The position numbers and the translations under genes are program-made. The notes under the pieces are model-generated. The model ran no database searches. It saw only the letters and a program-made list of their open reading frames with translations, and was not told the DNA's origin. 45,318 nucleotides of DNA from Thermococcus sp. (GTDB lineage Archaea; Methanobacteriota_B; Thermococci; Thermococcales; Thermococcaceae). Location of the stretch: positions 1 through 45,318 of the forward strand of contig NZ_WAKV01000065.1 of assembly GCF_015523185.1 (NCBI RefSeq), read 5' to 3'. Positions 25,025-34,262 of the stretch are shown one piece after another (position 1 is the first letter of the stretch; each line of letters begins with the position of its first letter).

Positions 25025-26054
25025 GCTCAGAGGATACGCAAAGCCCGTCGCTGAAAGCGTTCTAGCCATACTCATCGGCGCGTTTGCTGGAGCCCTCGTC
25101 CTCTGGTTCAGTGGCTATAGTGCAGGTTCCGCTTATTACTGGCTTATAAAAGGTTCACTGGGCTCAATAGATGGCATTGCGGAAACGCTGAGCAAATCGG
25201 CCCCGCTAATCCTAACGGCGATAACTTTCGCGATAGGGGCTAGAACCGGACTCTTCAACATCGGTGCCGAGGGAACCGTTTACTTCGGTGCGATAGCGGC
25301 GATAATCGTTACCCAGCACCTTCAGAACCCGATAGCGGGCCTCCTCGCGGGCCTTCTCATTGGGGCTCTGTGGGCCCTTCCAGCGGCGGTTCTTAAGGTC
25401 TACCGTGGGGTTCACGAAGTTATATCAACGATAATGTTCAACTGGATTGCATTCTTCCTCGTCAGCTGGCTGGCCGTCAGCGTTTACTACAACCCAAAGG
25501 ACCCCAACAGTACACTTCCAGTTCCTTCCTCAGCCAGACTCCCGCTTCTCGTAAAAAACACCAGCCTTTCGTGGGCGTTTATAATCGCGATAATAACCGC
25601 GGTGATTGTCTTTATAGTGATGTGGCACACTAAACTCGGTTATGAACTCAGAACCAGTGGTCAGAACCCAAGGGCGGCGGAATATGGTGGAATAAATCCC
25701 AGGCGCTCAGCAATCTGGTCCTTTGTCATTGGAGGAATGACTGCGGGATTAGCTGGTGCGGGGATAGTGATGGGCACGCCCCCGAGCTACGCCATAACTC
25801 AGGGACTGGCCAACGTCTACGGCTACGGTTTCGACGGAATAGGTGTTTCCCTCGTCGGAAGGAATCATCCCCTCGGCATAATTTTTGCTGGGATACTCTT
25901 CGGAGCGCTAAGTGCGGGAGCGACGGCAATGCAACAGTACGCCCATGTTCCCCTTGAGATGGTCAAGGTCATTGAGGGTATCATAATCATAGCCGTTGCT
26001 GTTCCTGGTCTGCTCGACATATTCACAAAGCTCTTCAGGAGGGGGAAGGCATGA
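25008..26054 (+). CDS. Nucleoside ABC importer permease 1
   Basis: A 348-residue BPD_transp_2 permease with about 8-10 spans. It has the family's ITFAIGARTGLFNIGAEGTVYFGA and GVHEVISTIMFNWI segments and, later, AAEYGGINPRRS, the cytoplasmic loop that meets the ATPase. The likely start is TTG 25008, seven bases after GGGAGGTG and inside the end of the ATPase gene; a GTG three codons earlier is also possible. It pairs with the second permease to form the channel. Confidence 0.9.
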   Translation: MSFKNELRGYAKPVAESVLAILIGAFAGALVLWFSGYSAGSAYYWLIKGSLGSIDGIAETLSKSAPLILTAITFAIGARTGLFNIGAEGTVYFGAIAAIIVTQHLQNPIAGLLAGLLIGALWALPAAVLKVYRGVHEVISTIMFNWIAFFLVSWLAVSVYYNPKDPNSTLPVPSSARLPLLVKNTSLSWAFIIAIITAVIVFIVMWHTKLGYELRTSGQNPRAAEYGGINPRRSAIWSFVIGGMTAGLAGAGIVMGTPPSYAITQGLANVYGYGFDGIGVSLVGRNHPLGIIFAGILFGALSAGATAMQQYAHVPLEMVKVIEGIIIIAVAVPGLLDIFTKLFRRGKA

Positions 26055-26962
26055 ACGAGACAATGGTAATCAGCCTTCTCCTAGGGTCACTCGCGGCGAT
26101 GGTTCCGATAGCCCTGACGAGTATAGGGGCAGTGATAAGCGAGAGGGCCGGTGTCGTCAACATAGGCTACGAGGGAATTCTGATGTTCGGAGCGTTCTTC
26201 GGGGCAATCTTTGCAGAGTTAGCCGGCAACGGCTGGATTGGCCTTCTTGGTGGTGCCTTTATTGGGCTCCTCTTTGGTGTCCTCCACGGTGTCTTGACGG
26301 TTTACCTGAAGGGCGACCACGTGATTCCCGGTATAGGTATTAACCTCCTCGGCTACGGTGGGGTGGCCTTTGGAATAAGGGCCTACTGGGGAACTGCCGG
26401 CCAGCACCAAGTTCCAAGTAACGCCCAGATTAGCCCGCTGTGGATGGACGCCTTCGGAAACTCCCTGAGCCCCCTAGTGCCAATAACGATAGTGGTCGCG
26501 ATAATAGCCTGGTGGGTACTGTTCAAGACGCCATTCGGGCTGAGAATAAGGGCTGTCGGTGAGAACCCCGAAGCGGCCGATGCCCTCGGAATAAACGTCG
26601 AGCTTTACCGCTTCACTGCAGTTTTAATAGCAAGCGCGTTGGCAGGTGTTGCAGGAGCTTACCTCAGCGTTGACTGGCTGGGAACTGTGACAAAGACTAT
26701 AGCCGCTGGAAGGGGTTTCATAGCGTTAGCTAACATGGTATTCAGTGGCTGGAATCCACTGATAGCCCTCGGAGGAGCGTTCCTCTTTGGATTCTTCGAC
26801 AACTTCGCCATCTACATCCAGAACAACCCATGGCTTGCAGGAACGATACCCTGGCAGTTCATAGCGACCTTGCCATATGTAGTGACGCTGATAGTAGTTG
26901 CGGGGATAATAGGGAGAGCCAGGCCACCAAAGTGGGACGGAAGGCCCTACAAGCGCGAGTGA
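26051..26962 (+). CDS. Nucleoside ABC importer permease 2
   Basis: A 303-residue BPD_transp_2 permease with about 8 spans. It shows SIGAVISERAGVVNIGYEGILMFGAFFGA at the start and ENPEAADALGINVELYR as the ATPase-contact loop. It overlaps permease 1 by four bases (ATGA), so both are made in equal amounts. It is the last gene of the importer operon, followed by five bases to the stop of the opposite-strand metal-binding protein gene. Confidence 0.92.
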   Translation: MNETMVISLLLGSLAAMVPIALTSIGAVISERAGVVNIGYEGILMFGAFFGAIFAELAGNGWIGLLGGAFIGLLFGVLHGVLTVYLKGDHVIPGIGINLLGYGGVAFGIRAYWGTAGQHQVPSNAQISPLWMDAFGNSLSPLVPITIVVAIIAWWVLFKTPFGLRIRAVGENPEAADALGINVELYRFTAVLIASALAGVAGAYLSVDWLGTVTKTIAAGRGFIALANMVFSGWNPLIALGGAFLFGFFDNFAIYIQNNPWLAGTIPWQFIATLPYVVTLIVVAGIIGRARPPKWDGRPYKRE

Positions 26963-26967
26963 TTCTT

Positions 26968-27951
26968 TCATTTTTTCAATATCACCCCAAGGGCGGTCCC
27001 CAGAACAACACCCGTAACAAGGGCGAGAAGAGCGTAGGTAACTGAAGTATTTTCACTTTTTTCCGGCTTTTCCACATTCTTTGAGGTCGATATTGCCCTG
27101 AGTATCGAAGCGGTGTTCTTTACCAGCCATTCAGTGTAGTTTCCGGAGTTCCAGAAGACCGTTATCTCCGCCAAGGGCTTTCCGCTCTTTTGGGCAAGTT
27201 CAATAGAGGCTTTTTTAAGCTGTTCCGGGCTGTCGGAGCCGTAGACTATAAGCGAGCTCTTCTCTGCCGTCGGGACGAGCTGGTCAACTCCTATCGCCGG
27301 GACCTCTTCCTCAGGTTTTATGGACGATATAGCCTTTATCCCGAGCCAATCAAGGGCGTACTCATCGGGAGGCATCTGAATTACAGCGGTGGCGTTTTTT
27401 GGTGCGAGGGACTTGTAGGCCTCAACTATTGCCAGAACCCTCTCCCTGAACTTTTCGAAGTCCCTTTGATAAGTCTGCGCGTTCGCCGGGTCAACTTCAA
27501 TCAGCGCTTTTTCGGTTGCTTCTGCTATGGCTATGGCGTTGTATGGGTCGAGCCAGACGCCGTGTGGGTTGTCCTTGTTGTGATACCAGTATTCCGTTGC
27601 ATAGTGAAAGCCGTATTTCATGTAGTCATCCACGAAGAGGACCTTCCCTGTTATCGTTCTTTCTTTTTCAAGCTCGGCAATCCTTTTCTCAACCGGCAGG
27701 TGTCCGCCCGTGGTCACTATAACCTCTGCCCGGGACAACAACTCGACCTGCTTCGCGGTCAGCTGATAGTCATGGGGGTCAACACCCGGAGGAACTATAA
27801 CTTCGACGTTTACGCCCGGGAACGCCTCCTGAACTATTGAGGCTATCGGGGCTATTGTAGTAACAACTGTAACGCTTTTTTCTGCCAAGACGCCGTTCGC
27901 TGGAACGAGGCCAAGCATCAGCAGGGCAATTATTATCAACACCTTCCTCAT
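26968..27951 (-). CDS. ZnuA/TroA-like metal ABC transporter binding protein, membrane anchored
   Basis: A 327-residue secreted protein. A signal peptide covers about residues 1-23, the TroA-like domain follows (VVTTIAPIASIVQEAFPGVNVEV, PPGVDPHDYQLTAKQ with a ligand histidine, GGHLP, PHGVWLDPYN), and a C-terminal membrane span (about 303-323) anchors it outside the cell. Cluster A-I proteins of this kind deliver Zn or Mn to an ABC importer; no permease or ATPase for metal is in the window. TATA GGTTTAAAAGG lies near 27990 and AGGGTGACC is the ribosome site. Anchoring by a C-terminal span is common in archaeal binding proteins. Confidence 0.85.
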   Translation of the reverse strand: MRKVLIIIALLMLGLVPANGVLAEKSVTVVTTIAPIASIVQEAFPGVNVEVIVPPGVDPHDYQLTAKQVELLSRAEVIVTTGGHLPVEKRIAELEKERTITGKVLFVDDYMKYGFHYATEYWYHNKDNPHGVWLDPYNAIAIAEATEKALIEVDPANAQTYQRDFEKFRERVLAIVEAYKSLAPKNATAVIQMPPDEYALDWLGIKAISSIKPEEEVPAIGVDQLVPTAEKSSLIVYGSDSPEQLKKASIELAQKSGKPLAEITVFWNSGNYTEWLVKNTASILRAISTSKNVEKPEKSENTSVTYALLALVTGVVLGTALGVILKK

Positions 27952-28060
27952 CTTAGGTCACCCTAATTCTTCTCGATGTTCGCCTTTTAAACCTCCCCCG
28001 CAACCCTTATAACCCATTCCATTTACTACTACTGGGTAGAGTCATAAAAAGATTCCTCGC

Positions 28061-29842
28061 ATGGGTAATCTGGCGATTTTTGCGACGTCACTTGGAGCCC
28101 CCGGAACGGCTGCACTCAGGGTAACTCCCAACGTCAGCGTTGAAATAAACCCAAATGCCGAACTGCTTGGAATAGTCTACTACCTCGCCTTTGGAAACGA
28201 CACCTTCGTCATAAACAGGGAAAGCTATCTGGCCGATGTCGAGGAGCACTTCGAAAAGTTCAGAGACTCAAGGGCGGTGTTACTCCTGAAGATATACATG
28301 TCTCAGGCGAGAAACGTTCCCGAAAGGGACTACTGCTTATGAACCTTGAGTACTACCTTTTGCTCTGCTCTAATCCCCCCGAGATTGAACCCTTAACGCA
28401 ACTCAACTACCCGTGGTTTGAGGACACTTTTCTCCCAGCCCTCAGGGAGTTCGCGAGAGAAACTAATTTCACATCCTTTTACAGGGCCCATGAGAACTAC
28501 TACGCTGGAGACCTGAGGATTTATGAAAATGCCCTCAGAACACTTCCTCCCGATGAGTTCATGGGCAGAAGCGCTGGGGTTCACGACGTTACCTACGAGC
28601 TCCTTCATCCATATCTCGTCGCAGTCCACGGCCACAGCTTCAGCCCTAAAATCAACGGCACGGAAATCTGGGGTGCCGGTGAGATGCTTCCCCTCGTGAG
28701 GAGAACTCCCCAGAGAACCCTCTGGAGCTATAAAACGGCGAGAGACACCATGTTCGGCCTGCCCCTCAACGGGGACTACGTCGTGGGCGAAAACCTAAAC
28801 GAGCTCCTTTACCTCGGCTTCGTCTACCACGAGCTCGGACATGACGTCACTGTCCCGGAAATCTACTCGTACCCGAACCTGACCAGCCTTACCTACTTCG
28901 TCGACGCAATTAGGGAAGACATGCCCTACCTCAGCAGGTATGACATGCACTTCTGGAGCAGAACTGGAATGCTCTACGAGGGCTTGCCGACGCCTGGGAG
29001 AACTACGCGATAAGTCACGTAAACGAGAACTACACCCTCCCGGCAATCAACATGCAGAAGGCCTGGGGTGAGTTCTGGGTTGAGTGGCTCCTCAACAGAA
29101 CGGCCTACTATTCAAAGCCTGAGCAGGAAAACTGGAAAGCCCTTCTCAGACTACGTCTGGAAAATCCTCGACGAGATGAGGAAATTTGCGTCACCAGAAA
29201 ACGTCAGCGAGGTTTATTCGAGGGAAGTTCCGGTTACGCCCCTGAGGGCCTTCGACAGGGGGGCTGAACTCGGCAGGGTTGTGGTCGTCTACGGAACGGC
29301 CAATCCCGACCCGAGCGGGACAGAGAAGGACAGAGAAACTGCTAAAAGAATAGCGGAGAACCTTGAGAAGTTCTACTCCCAGTGGACGTCGCCGGTAAAT
29401 GTCGTTGTGAAACCGGACGTGAACGTTACGGAGTCCGACCTCGGGGAGTTATCGTACTCGTCGGTGGCCCGGTCTCGAACCGGCTTGTAAATGAACTCGA
29501 CGAAAAGTTTCCTCTCCGATTTGAGAAGGTCAATGGAGAGTGGGTTTTAACCCACGCTAGGAACGTCACGAGCTTCCTCCTCCTTGGGGAGAACAGCACA
29601 TTGAAAAAACTTACGGAAACGTTACCGTCGCCGTTGGAAGCCTGAAGAACGTTTCCGGGACGAGCGTTTTAATGGCCATCAGGAATCCATACAACGAGGA
29701 CAACTACCTAGTCTGGGTTGCTGGCGAGAACAGGAACCTGACGGCACTCTTCGAGAACCCGACCTACTACCTCAGCAGTTACGAGATATGGAGTAAAGAA
29801 GGGATAGAGCTGGGGTTCTACGTTCAGCCGGTTTCTTCCTGA
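28061..29842 (+). pseudogene. Frameshifted DUF4932-like protein gene with HELGH motif
   Basis: Several open stretches on the plus strand join into one long protein if frames are changed. The order is: NVSVEINPNAELLGIVYYLA (from 28061); NYPWFEDTFLPALREFA with VYHELGHDVTVPEIYSY (28339 frame); ADAWENYAISHVNENY and GEFWVEWLLNRTA (from about 28990); ILDEMRKFASPENVSE and VVVVYGTANPDPSG (29068 frame); VLVGGPVSNRLVNELDEK; and finally NPYNEDNYLVWVAGENRN to a TGA at 29842. At least five frameshifts. The HExxH pattern recalls a zinc metallopeptidase-like active site, and the family resembles DUF4932. A signal peptide is missing at the 5' end. It is clearly dead. Confidence 0.8.
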
Positions 29843-30138
29843 CTTCTTCCTTTCCTTTCCCCGAGGTTATCGCTCTTTATGTGGGGCTTACCGATGGCTA
29901 TCGTGAAGCCCTTGAAGGAGTCGTCCTTCCTGTTGAACTCTATCGCTAGAGGGAGGCCGTTGTCCTCGTTGAAGACTATTCGAACGATTCTCGCCCGAGA
30001 GTGGTCATTGAGGTAGTCCTCTTTCAAACTTTCGTAGTTGTTGATGATGTTGTCTATACTCTCGCTGTGCATGTCGTAGATTTCCCGCGCATAGACGCTG
30101 TGGTTCCTGATTTCCTGAACTTTCTTTTTCCTGTCCAT
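29824..30138 (-). CDS. Hypothetical protein, charged helical
   Basis: A 104-residue protein of mostly charged residues: an N-terminal helix (RKKKVQEIRNHSVYAREIYDMHSESIDNIINNYESLK) followed by strands (ARIVRIVFNEDNGLPLAIEF, GFTIAIGKPHIK). No membrane span, cysteine pair or known motif. It lies 9 bases downstream of the phosphoribosyltransferase gene on the same strand and its 3' end overlaps the end of the DUF4932-like pseudogene. Probably cotranscribed with the phosphoribosyltransferase. Function unknown. Confidence 0.6.
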   Translation of the reverse strand: MDRKKKVQEIRNHSVYAREIYDMHSESIDNIINNYESLKEDYLNDHSRARIVRIVFNEDNGLPLAIEFNRKDDSFKGFTIAIGKPHIKSDNLGERKGRSQEETG

Positions 30139-30147
30139 TCAAACACC

Positions 30148-30795
30148 TCAGGCTTTGCGCCATTTCCCGTCGCGGAACTTAAAAACTTTCCTCCTCTCCG
30201 CAATTCTGAGGGCCTCCTCGAGCTTTCCCTTTGGCACGTCCATACCATGGAGTTCCCTGAAGAGCTCGACTATTTCGTCGGTAGAAACCGCTTCCTTCTC
30301 CTCAAGGATGTTGTTTACCAGGTTAATCATGTCCTCGACGAAGTTCCAGGGAAAGACTATCCAAGCCCAGTCTATCTCCTCACCGAAGTAGTCCGGCTTA
30401 AAGCGCGAGCCCTTGATTGTGAGTAGCGTCGCGGTTCTTATCTCATCAGGTTTTTGGTTCTCCACGTAGTTCTTCGCGAGGGTTAGGCTTTCACCGGTGT
30501 CGCTGATATCATCGACAATGAGAACCCTCTTGCCCTCCAGATTATAGTTGCTACCGTACTTAAGCCTGGCCTTGCCGTCCGGTGTTGCAGTAACGCCCCA
30601 GTGCTCGACCTTGAGGCTCACCAGGTCCTTAACGCCAAGATAGTCGCAGTAGAGCCTTGCCGGAACCCATCCACCGCGGGCGAGGCCGACTATAACGTCC
30701 GGCCTCCATCCATCCTCCAGAACCTTCCAGGCCCCTTCCTTAGCCCATCTTTCAATGTCCACCCAAGAAGCGAGATACGCCGGAAACTTCTTCAT
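30148..30795 (-). CDS. Purine-type phosphoribosyltransferase
   Basis: A 215-residue type I phosphoribosyltransferase with the PRPP-binding loop VLIVDDISDTGESL near residues 99-112 and the earlier PDVIVGLARGGWVPARLYCDYLG hood region. Such proteins in Thermococcales salvage hypoxanthine, guanine or xanthine to the nucleotide. The sequence extends about 60 residues beyond the core with a C-terminal winged-helix-like helical segment (DEIVELFRELHGMDVPKGKLEEALRI). TATA CCTTAAATAAAAGG lies about 30 bases before ATG 30795. Base specificity cannot be judged by eye. Confidence 0.88.
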   Translation of the reverse strand: MKKFPAYLASWVDIERWAKEGAWKVLEDGWRPDVIVGLARGGWVPARLYCDYLGVKDLVSLKVEHWGVTATPDGKARLKYGSNYNLEGKRVLIVDDISDTGESLTLAKNYVENQKPDEIRTATLLTIKGSRFKPDYFGEEIDWAWIVFPWNFVEDMINLVNNILEEKEAVSTDEIVELFRELHGMDVPKGKLEEALRIAERRKVFKFRDGKWRKA

Positions 30796-30936
30796 TGGAT
30801 TTCCCTTGAATATGCAAAACTGACCTTTTATTTAAGGTTTTTGGCGGGAATTTTGACTTCCTCCTGTTAAACCCAATGTCAAACGTCCGCCCCAAAGGTT
30901 TTTTATTTCATGACCGAATTACTAAGGGTGGCCCGG

Positions 30937-31728
30937 ATGATTGGGATAGACCTCTCTGGAAAGCTGGCCTTCACAACTGCATCAAGCAAGGGCATAGGCT
31001 TCGGCGTAGCCAGGGTTCTCGCAAAGGCTGGTGCAGACGTAATTCTGCTCTCTAGGAACGAGGAAAACCTGAGAAAGGCGAGGGAGAAGATAAAGGCTGA
31101 GAGCGACGTTGAGGTTCACTACATAGTCGCCGACCTTACAAAGCGCAAAGACCTTGAGAGAACGGTGAGAGAGCTCAAAAACATAGGTGAGCCGGATATC
31201 TTTTTCTTCTCCACCGGCGGGCCAAAGCCCGGTTACTTCATGGAGATGGACATGGAGGACTGGGAAGGGGCTGTTAAGTTACTCCTTTACCCCGCGGTCT
31301 ACCTGACAAAGGCCCTCGTTCCGGCCATGGAGAGAAAGGGCTTTGGCAGGATAATATACTCCACGAGCGTGGCCATAAAGGAGCCTATTCCGAACATAGC
31401 CCTCAGCAACGTCGTCAGGATTTCGATGGCCGGCCTCGTTAGAACGCTCGCCAAGGAGCTCGGACCAAAGGGGATAACCGTTAACGGAATAATGCCGGGC
31501 ATAATAAGAACCGACAGGATGATACAGCTGGCCAAGGACAGGGCCGAAAGGGAAGGGAAGACCGTTGAGAAAGCCCTTGAGGATTACGCGAAGCCGATAC
31601 CCCTCGGGAGGCTTGGCGAGCCTGAGGAGATAGGCTACCTCGTGGCATTCCTCGCGAGCGAGCTGGGAAGCTACATAAACGGCGCCATGATTCCGGTTGA
31701 CGGTGGAAGGCTTAACTCGGTGTTCTAA
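30937..31728 (+). CDS. SDR family oxidoreductase lacking the canonical Tyr-x3-Lys
   Basis: A 263-residue short-chain dehydrogenase. The Rossmann dinucleotide loop TASSKGIGFG lies at 14-23 and the end pattern FLASELGSYINGAMIPVDGGR is classical. The active-site stretch reads ALSNVVRISMAGLVRTLA, where the catalytic Tyr and Lys of ordinary SDRs align with Ser157 and Arg161; this is a feature of the BKR-like SDR subgroup (cd05344-like) rather than local damage. ATG 30937 is about 30 bases from a TTTTTTATT TATA box; an ATG at 30910 lies before the expected transcription start. Substrate unknown. Its 3' end overlaps the last gene of the low-GC island. Confidence 0.85.
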   Translation: MIGIDLSGKLAFTTASSKGIGFGVARVLAKAGADVILLSRNEENLRKAREKIKAESDVEVHYIVADLTKRKDLERTVRELKNIGEPDIFFFSTGGPKPGYFMEMDMEDWEGAVKLLLYPAVYLTKALVPAMERKGFGRIIYSTSVAIKEPIPNIALSNVVRISMAGLVRTLAKELGPKGITVNGIMPGIIRTDRMIQLAKDRAEREGKTVEKALEDYAKPIPLGRLGEPEEIGYLVAFLASELGSYINGAMIPVDGGRLNSVF

Positions 31729-33085
31729 AGTTTTGCCGAACTTTTGCTTTTGTTTCGGGATTTTGTTCTTCCTTGTAATAAATTTTATATTTTATTTCAA
31801 TCCACGATTTAACTGAGTCTGGATACAAGATATCTTTTCTAAGAGACGAGATATAACCTGCTTTTTCCATTTTTTGGTCTTTAAGTATTCCTTCTATCAT
31901 ATTTATTTCATCTTTCCAGTCACTATCTTTCTCAATAATAAGAGGGATTTTTATAAACTCATGAAATGCGTACAAAAAGACTCTACTTTCCCTTACTTCT
32001 GTTGCCTTATTCTTCTTATTTTCACATACACACTTGACATTTCTACATATTACCTCATATGTTGTGCCAAGAAGGTGTAAAAATACTAAAATCACTGAGG
32101 TATCGTCTTTTTCTTCATTCCCCTTGCCCAGTAGTACAATTGAATACAGAGAAGTAATGACACCCGTTAAATACTCACTAAGTTTCTTATGTAACTTGCT
32201 TTCCCCAAGAGATATATCAATCCAGAGATTGTTTTTCATGATCTCTAGGGATTTCTTTAAAATCCTATTAATGCTAAGGTAATACACAACTATTTCCATA
32301 ACAACTATTACTGCTATCGAGGATATCATATCTGAATATGATATATCCACTGATCCTATTAACGACATATTTTCTCCAAGATTTGCAAGAACGACTAAAG
32401 TAGTCTCTGACAAGTACGAGATTGAAATTATCCAGAATATAGTAACTGCGAAAAATTCTATTATACTCCATAAATATTTAGATATCGGTTTGTCGTTATT
32501 CCTAATTAGGCCTAGGTATTTCAAAAGACTGACTATAGGATAAATAATCCCCCCTTCAAATAGCAGCCATCTATGAAATTCTCTTGAAAAGATGGGCAGT
32601 GTGACATTATAAAATATAATCAAACTCCCAAAATCCAAAATTCCTCTTTCTTTGAACATTAGAAATGCGAGAAGAAATATTGCATAGCTCATAATCGTTA
32701 TAAATACCAGTGGAAGAAAAAGCGAGAAAATTTTATAGAGTGCAAGAATGCTGGTTACAAACATTATCACTAGGGTAAACTTAACAATTTTCCTTGTATG
32801 CCCAATTATTGGAATAAAAAATAATCTGGAGAACAAAAAATAGCCCAAGAAAATACAAGGCAGATAAATTAAAGATGGAGCAATGGAAAAACTGGAAACA
32901 AATGACTTAATAAATGATTGACACTTTGGATATATAAGCAAAATAATGAAACTATATGGCACAATAGCCCCGTACAAATTTAAAACTGAAAAAATATTGC
33001 GTGGGATCTTAGCACTGTCCCTAGTAATACCCCCTAACATTTTCTCTACATATGACTGAGATGATGAGTTATTATTCATTTTCAT
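31712..33085 (-). CDS. Island protein 4: multi-span membrane protein with cytosolic C-terminal domain
   Basis: A 457-residue protein of no family I recognise. Roughly seven hydrophobic spans lie within residues 35-275 (for example APSLIYLPCIFLGYFLF and IVKFTLVIMFVTSILAL), then a soluble helical domain of about 180 residues rich in Lys, Glu and Cys (VICRNVKCVCENKKNK). ATG 33085 is six bases after GGGGGTG and overlaps the end of the preceding island gene by 14 bases. The 3' end overlaps the convergent SDR gene by 17 bases. Codons are visibly more A+T-rich than in neighbours, consistent with acquisition. Possible roles are channel, sensor or effector; nothing in the sequence decides. Confidence 0.7.
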   Translation of the reverse strand: MKMNNNSSSQSYVEKMLGGITRDSAKIPRNIFSVLNLYGAIVPYSFIILLIYPKCQSFIKSFVSSFSIAPSLIYLPCIFLGYFLFSRLFFIPIIGHTRKIVKFTLVIMFVTSILALYKIFSLFLPLVFITIMSYAIFLLAFLMFKERGILDFGSLIIFYNVTLPIFSREFHRWLLFEGGIIYPIVSLLKYLGLIRNNDKPISKYLWSIIEFFAVTIFWIISISYLSETTLVVLANLGENMSLIGSVDISYSDMISSIAVIVVMEIVVYYLSINRILKKSLEIMKNNLWIDISLGESKLHKKLSEYLTGVITSLYSIVLLGKGNEEKDDTSVILVFLHLLGTTYEVICRNVKCVCENKKNKATEVRESRVFLYAFHEFIKIPLIIEKDSDWKDEINMIEGILKDQKMEKAGYISSLRKDILYPDSVKSWIEIKYKIYYKEEQNPETKAKVRQNFRTPS

Positions 33086-34262
33086 TATGAGCACCCCCGC
33101 CCCTTGAGAGTTCTACTACTGGCTTGAAACTGCGGACGATGTAACATGGGTAATACTCGCAGGTGTGAGTCCATTTTAATAAATATAGCCTTTTGACACT
33201 ATCTCCATTTTGATCCGAGGAGAGATAATAAAGCGCTTCTGTTCTGCCGTTTTCCCTATTTTTTTGTTTCCAATTCTCGATAATATTATTTAAATATCTA
33301 GTGAGATTAAATTTAAACTTCTCAGCTTTGTTAAGATCATGATAATGAATAGTAATTACCACCGCATTTATTGGAATGTCACCATAGTCATTTTTATTTT
33401 GAGTGCCTGTATATTCTCCTATGCCAATCAGTTCAAGTAAGGTATTTTCCGTGGTGTAACATCCGTGATCTCTAATGTACATTATATCCTTAACAGTTAA
33501 CATATCTATGCTACTTTGATTGATTTCAGGTGAATTCTCCAATCGTGATAAGGGGCATGTTCCCATCTTAGGGCACTTAACTTCACTAGAGTTATCAATT
33601 TTATACGGAGCTGAGGAGACGGGCCTTTCTACATCATCATAGGCCACAGCCAGATACCTATTTATAAAGCCCCTTTTATTAGATGGTATTGTCACATTTT
33701 CGATTTTTAGAAGATTTATAAGCCCTATAATAGCTTTAAGTGTATTTTCCCTATCAAGGCATGCAGTGATCTCCATGACACTGAGGATATTATCATCATC
33801 CTTACTCTTTTTTTCTATGGAGTTTTCATCTGCTGTCCTTTCGGTTTTTTGGTCGTTAGTTCTTTCCACACTCTTTTCTTTTTTGTTCTCTATTTTTAGC
33901 TCAATGATAGCGTGGAATCTAGCCCTCGGACGAAGAGAGACTAAGCGATTTGTTGGCGAATCAAATATTGTAGCTTCTGAGTATCCAAACCGCTCACAAG
34001 TCTCAACGGTGATATACTTTATATCTAGATACACCTGTGACTTATCATCTATATTTGCTTGGGACTTAAATTTTATTTTCTGACTGCCCTCTTTATCTTT
34101 ATGATTACTTAAAACTTTTGTTAATATCTCCCCTAATTTTCGAGTTCTTTCGTTATCTTCAACACTAATTCCATTCTCAAAATAATCAAGAAGTGAGTAT
34201 AAAGTTCCCGGTTTGTCTTTCACGCACGCAACTAAGCGGAACTTCACATATTTACCCGACAA
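33072..34262 (-). CDS. Island protein 3: soluble protein with ACT-like N-terminus
   Basis: A 396-residue soluble protein, unrecognised as a whole. The start VKFRLVACVKDKPGTLYSLLDYF resembles the ligand-binding edge of an ACT domain (hydrophobic strand, then D-K-P-G-T-L before a helix). A second, similar strand-helix stretch follows a charged linker (about 123-158): SVMEITACLDRENTLKAIIGLINLL at 161-185. The C-terminal part has CPKMGTCPLSR and a HTCEYYPCY pair. The start is a TTG at 34262, nine bases after GAGGGGG, overlapping the upstream gene by 11 bases; a GTG five codons on is possible. The ACT reading is an impression from pattern, so a small-molecule-sensing role is only inference. Confidence 0.65.
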   Translation of the reverse strand: MSGKYVKFRLVACVKDKPGTLYSLLDYFENGISVEDNERTRKLGEILTKVLSNHKDKEGSQKIKFKSQANIDDKSQVYLDIKYITVETCERFGYSEATIFDSPTNRLVSLRPRARFHAIIELKIENKKEKSVERTNDQKTERTADENSIEKKSKDDDNILSVMEITACLDRENTLKAIIGLINLLKIENVTIPSNKRGFINRYLAVAYDDVERPVSSAPYKIDNSSEVKCPKMGTCPLSRLENSPEINQSSIDMLTVKDIMYIRDHGCYTTENTLLELIGIGEYTGTQNKNDYGDIPINAVVITIHYHDLNKAEKFKFNLTRYLNNIIENWKQKNRENGRTEALYYLSSDQNGDSVKRLYLLKWTHTCEYYPCYIVRSFKPVVELSRGGGAHNENE

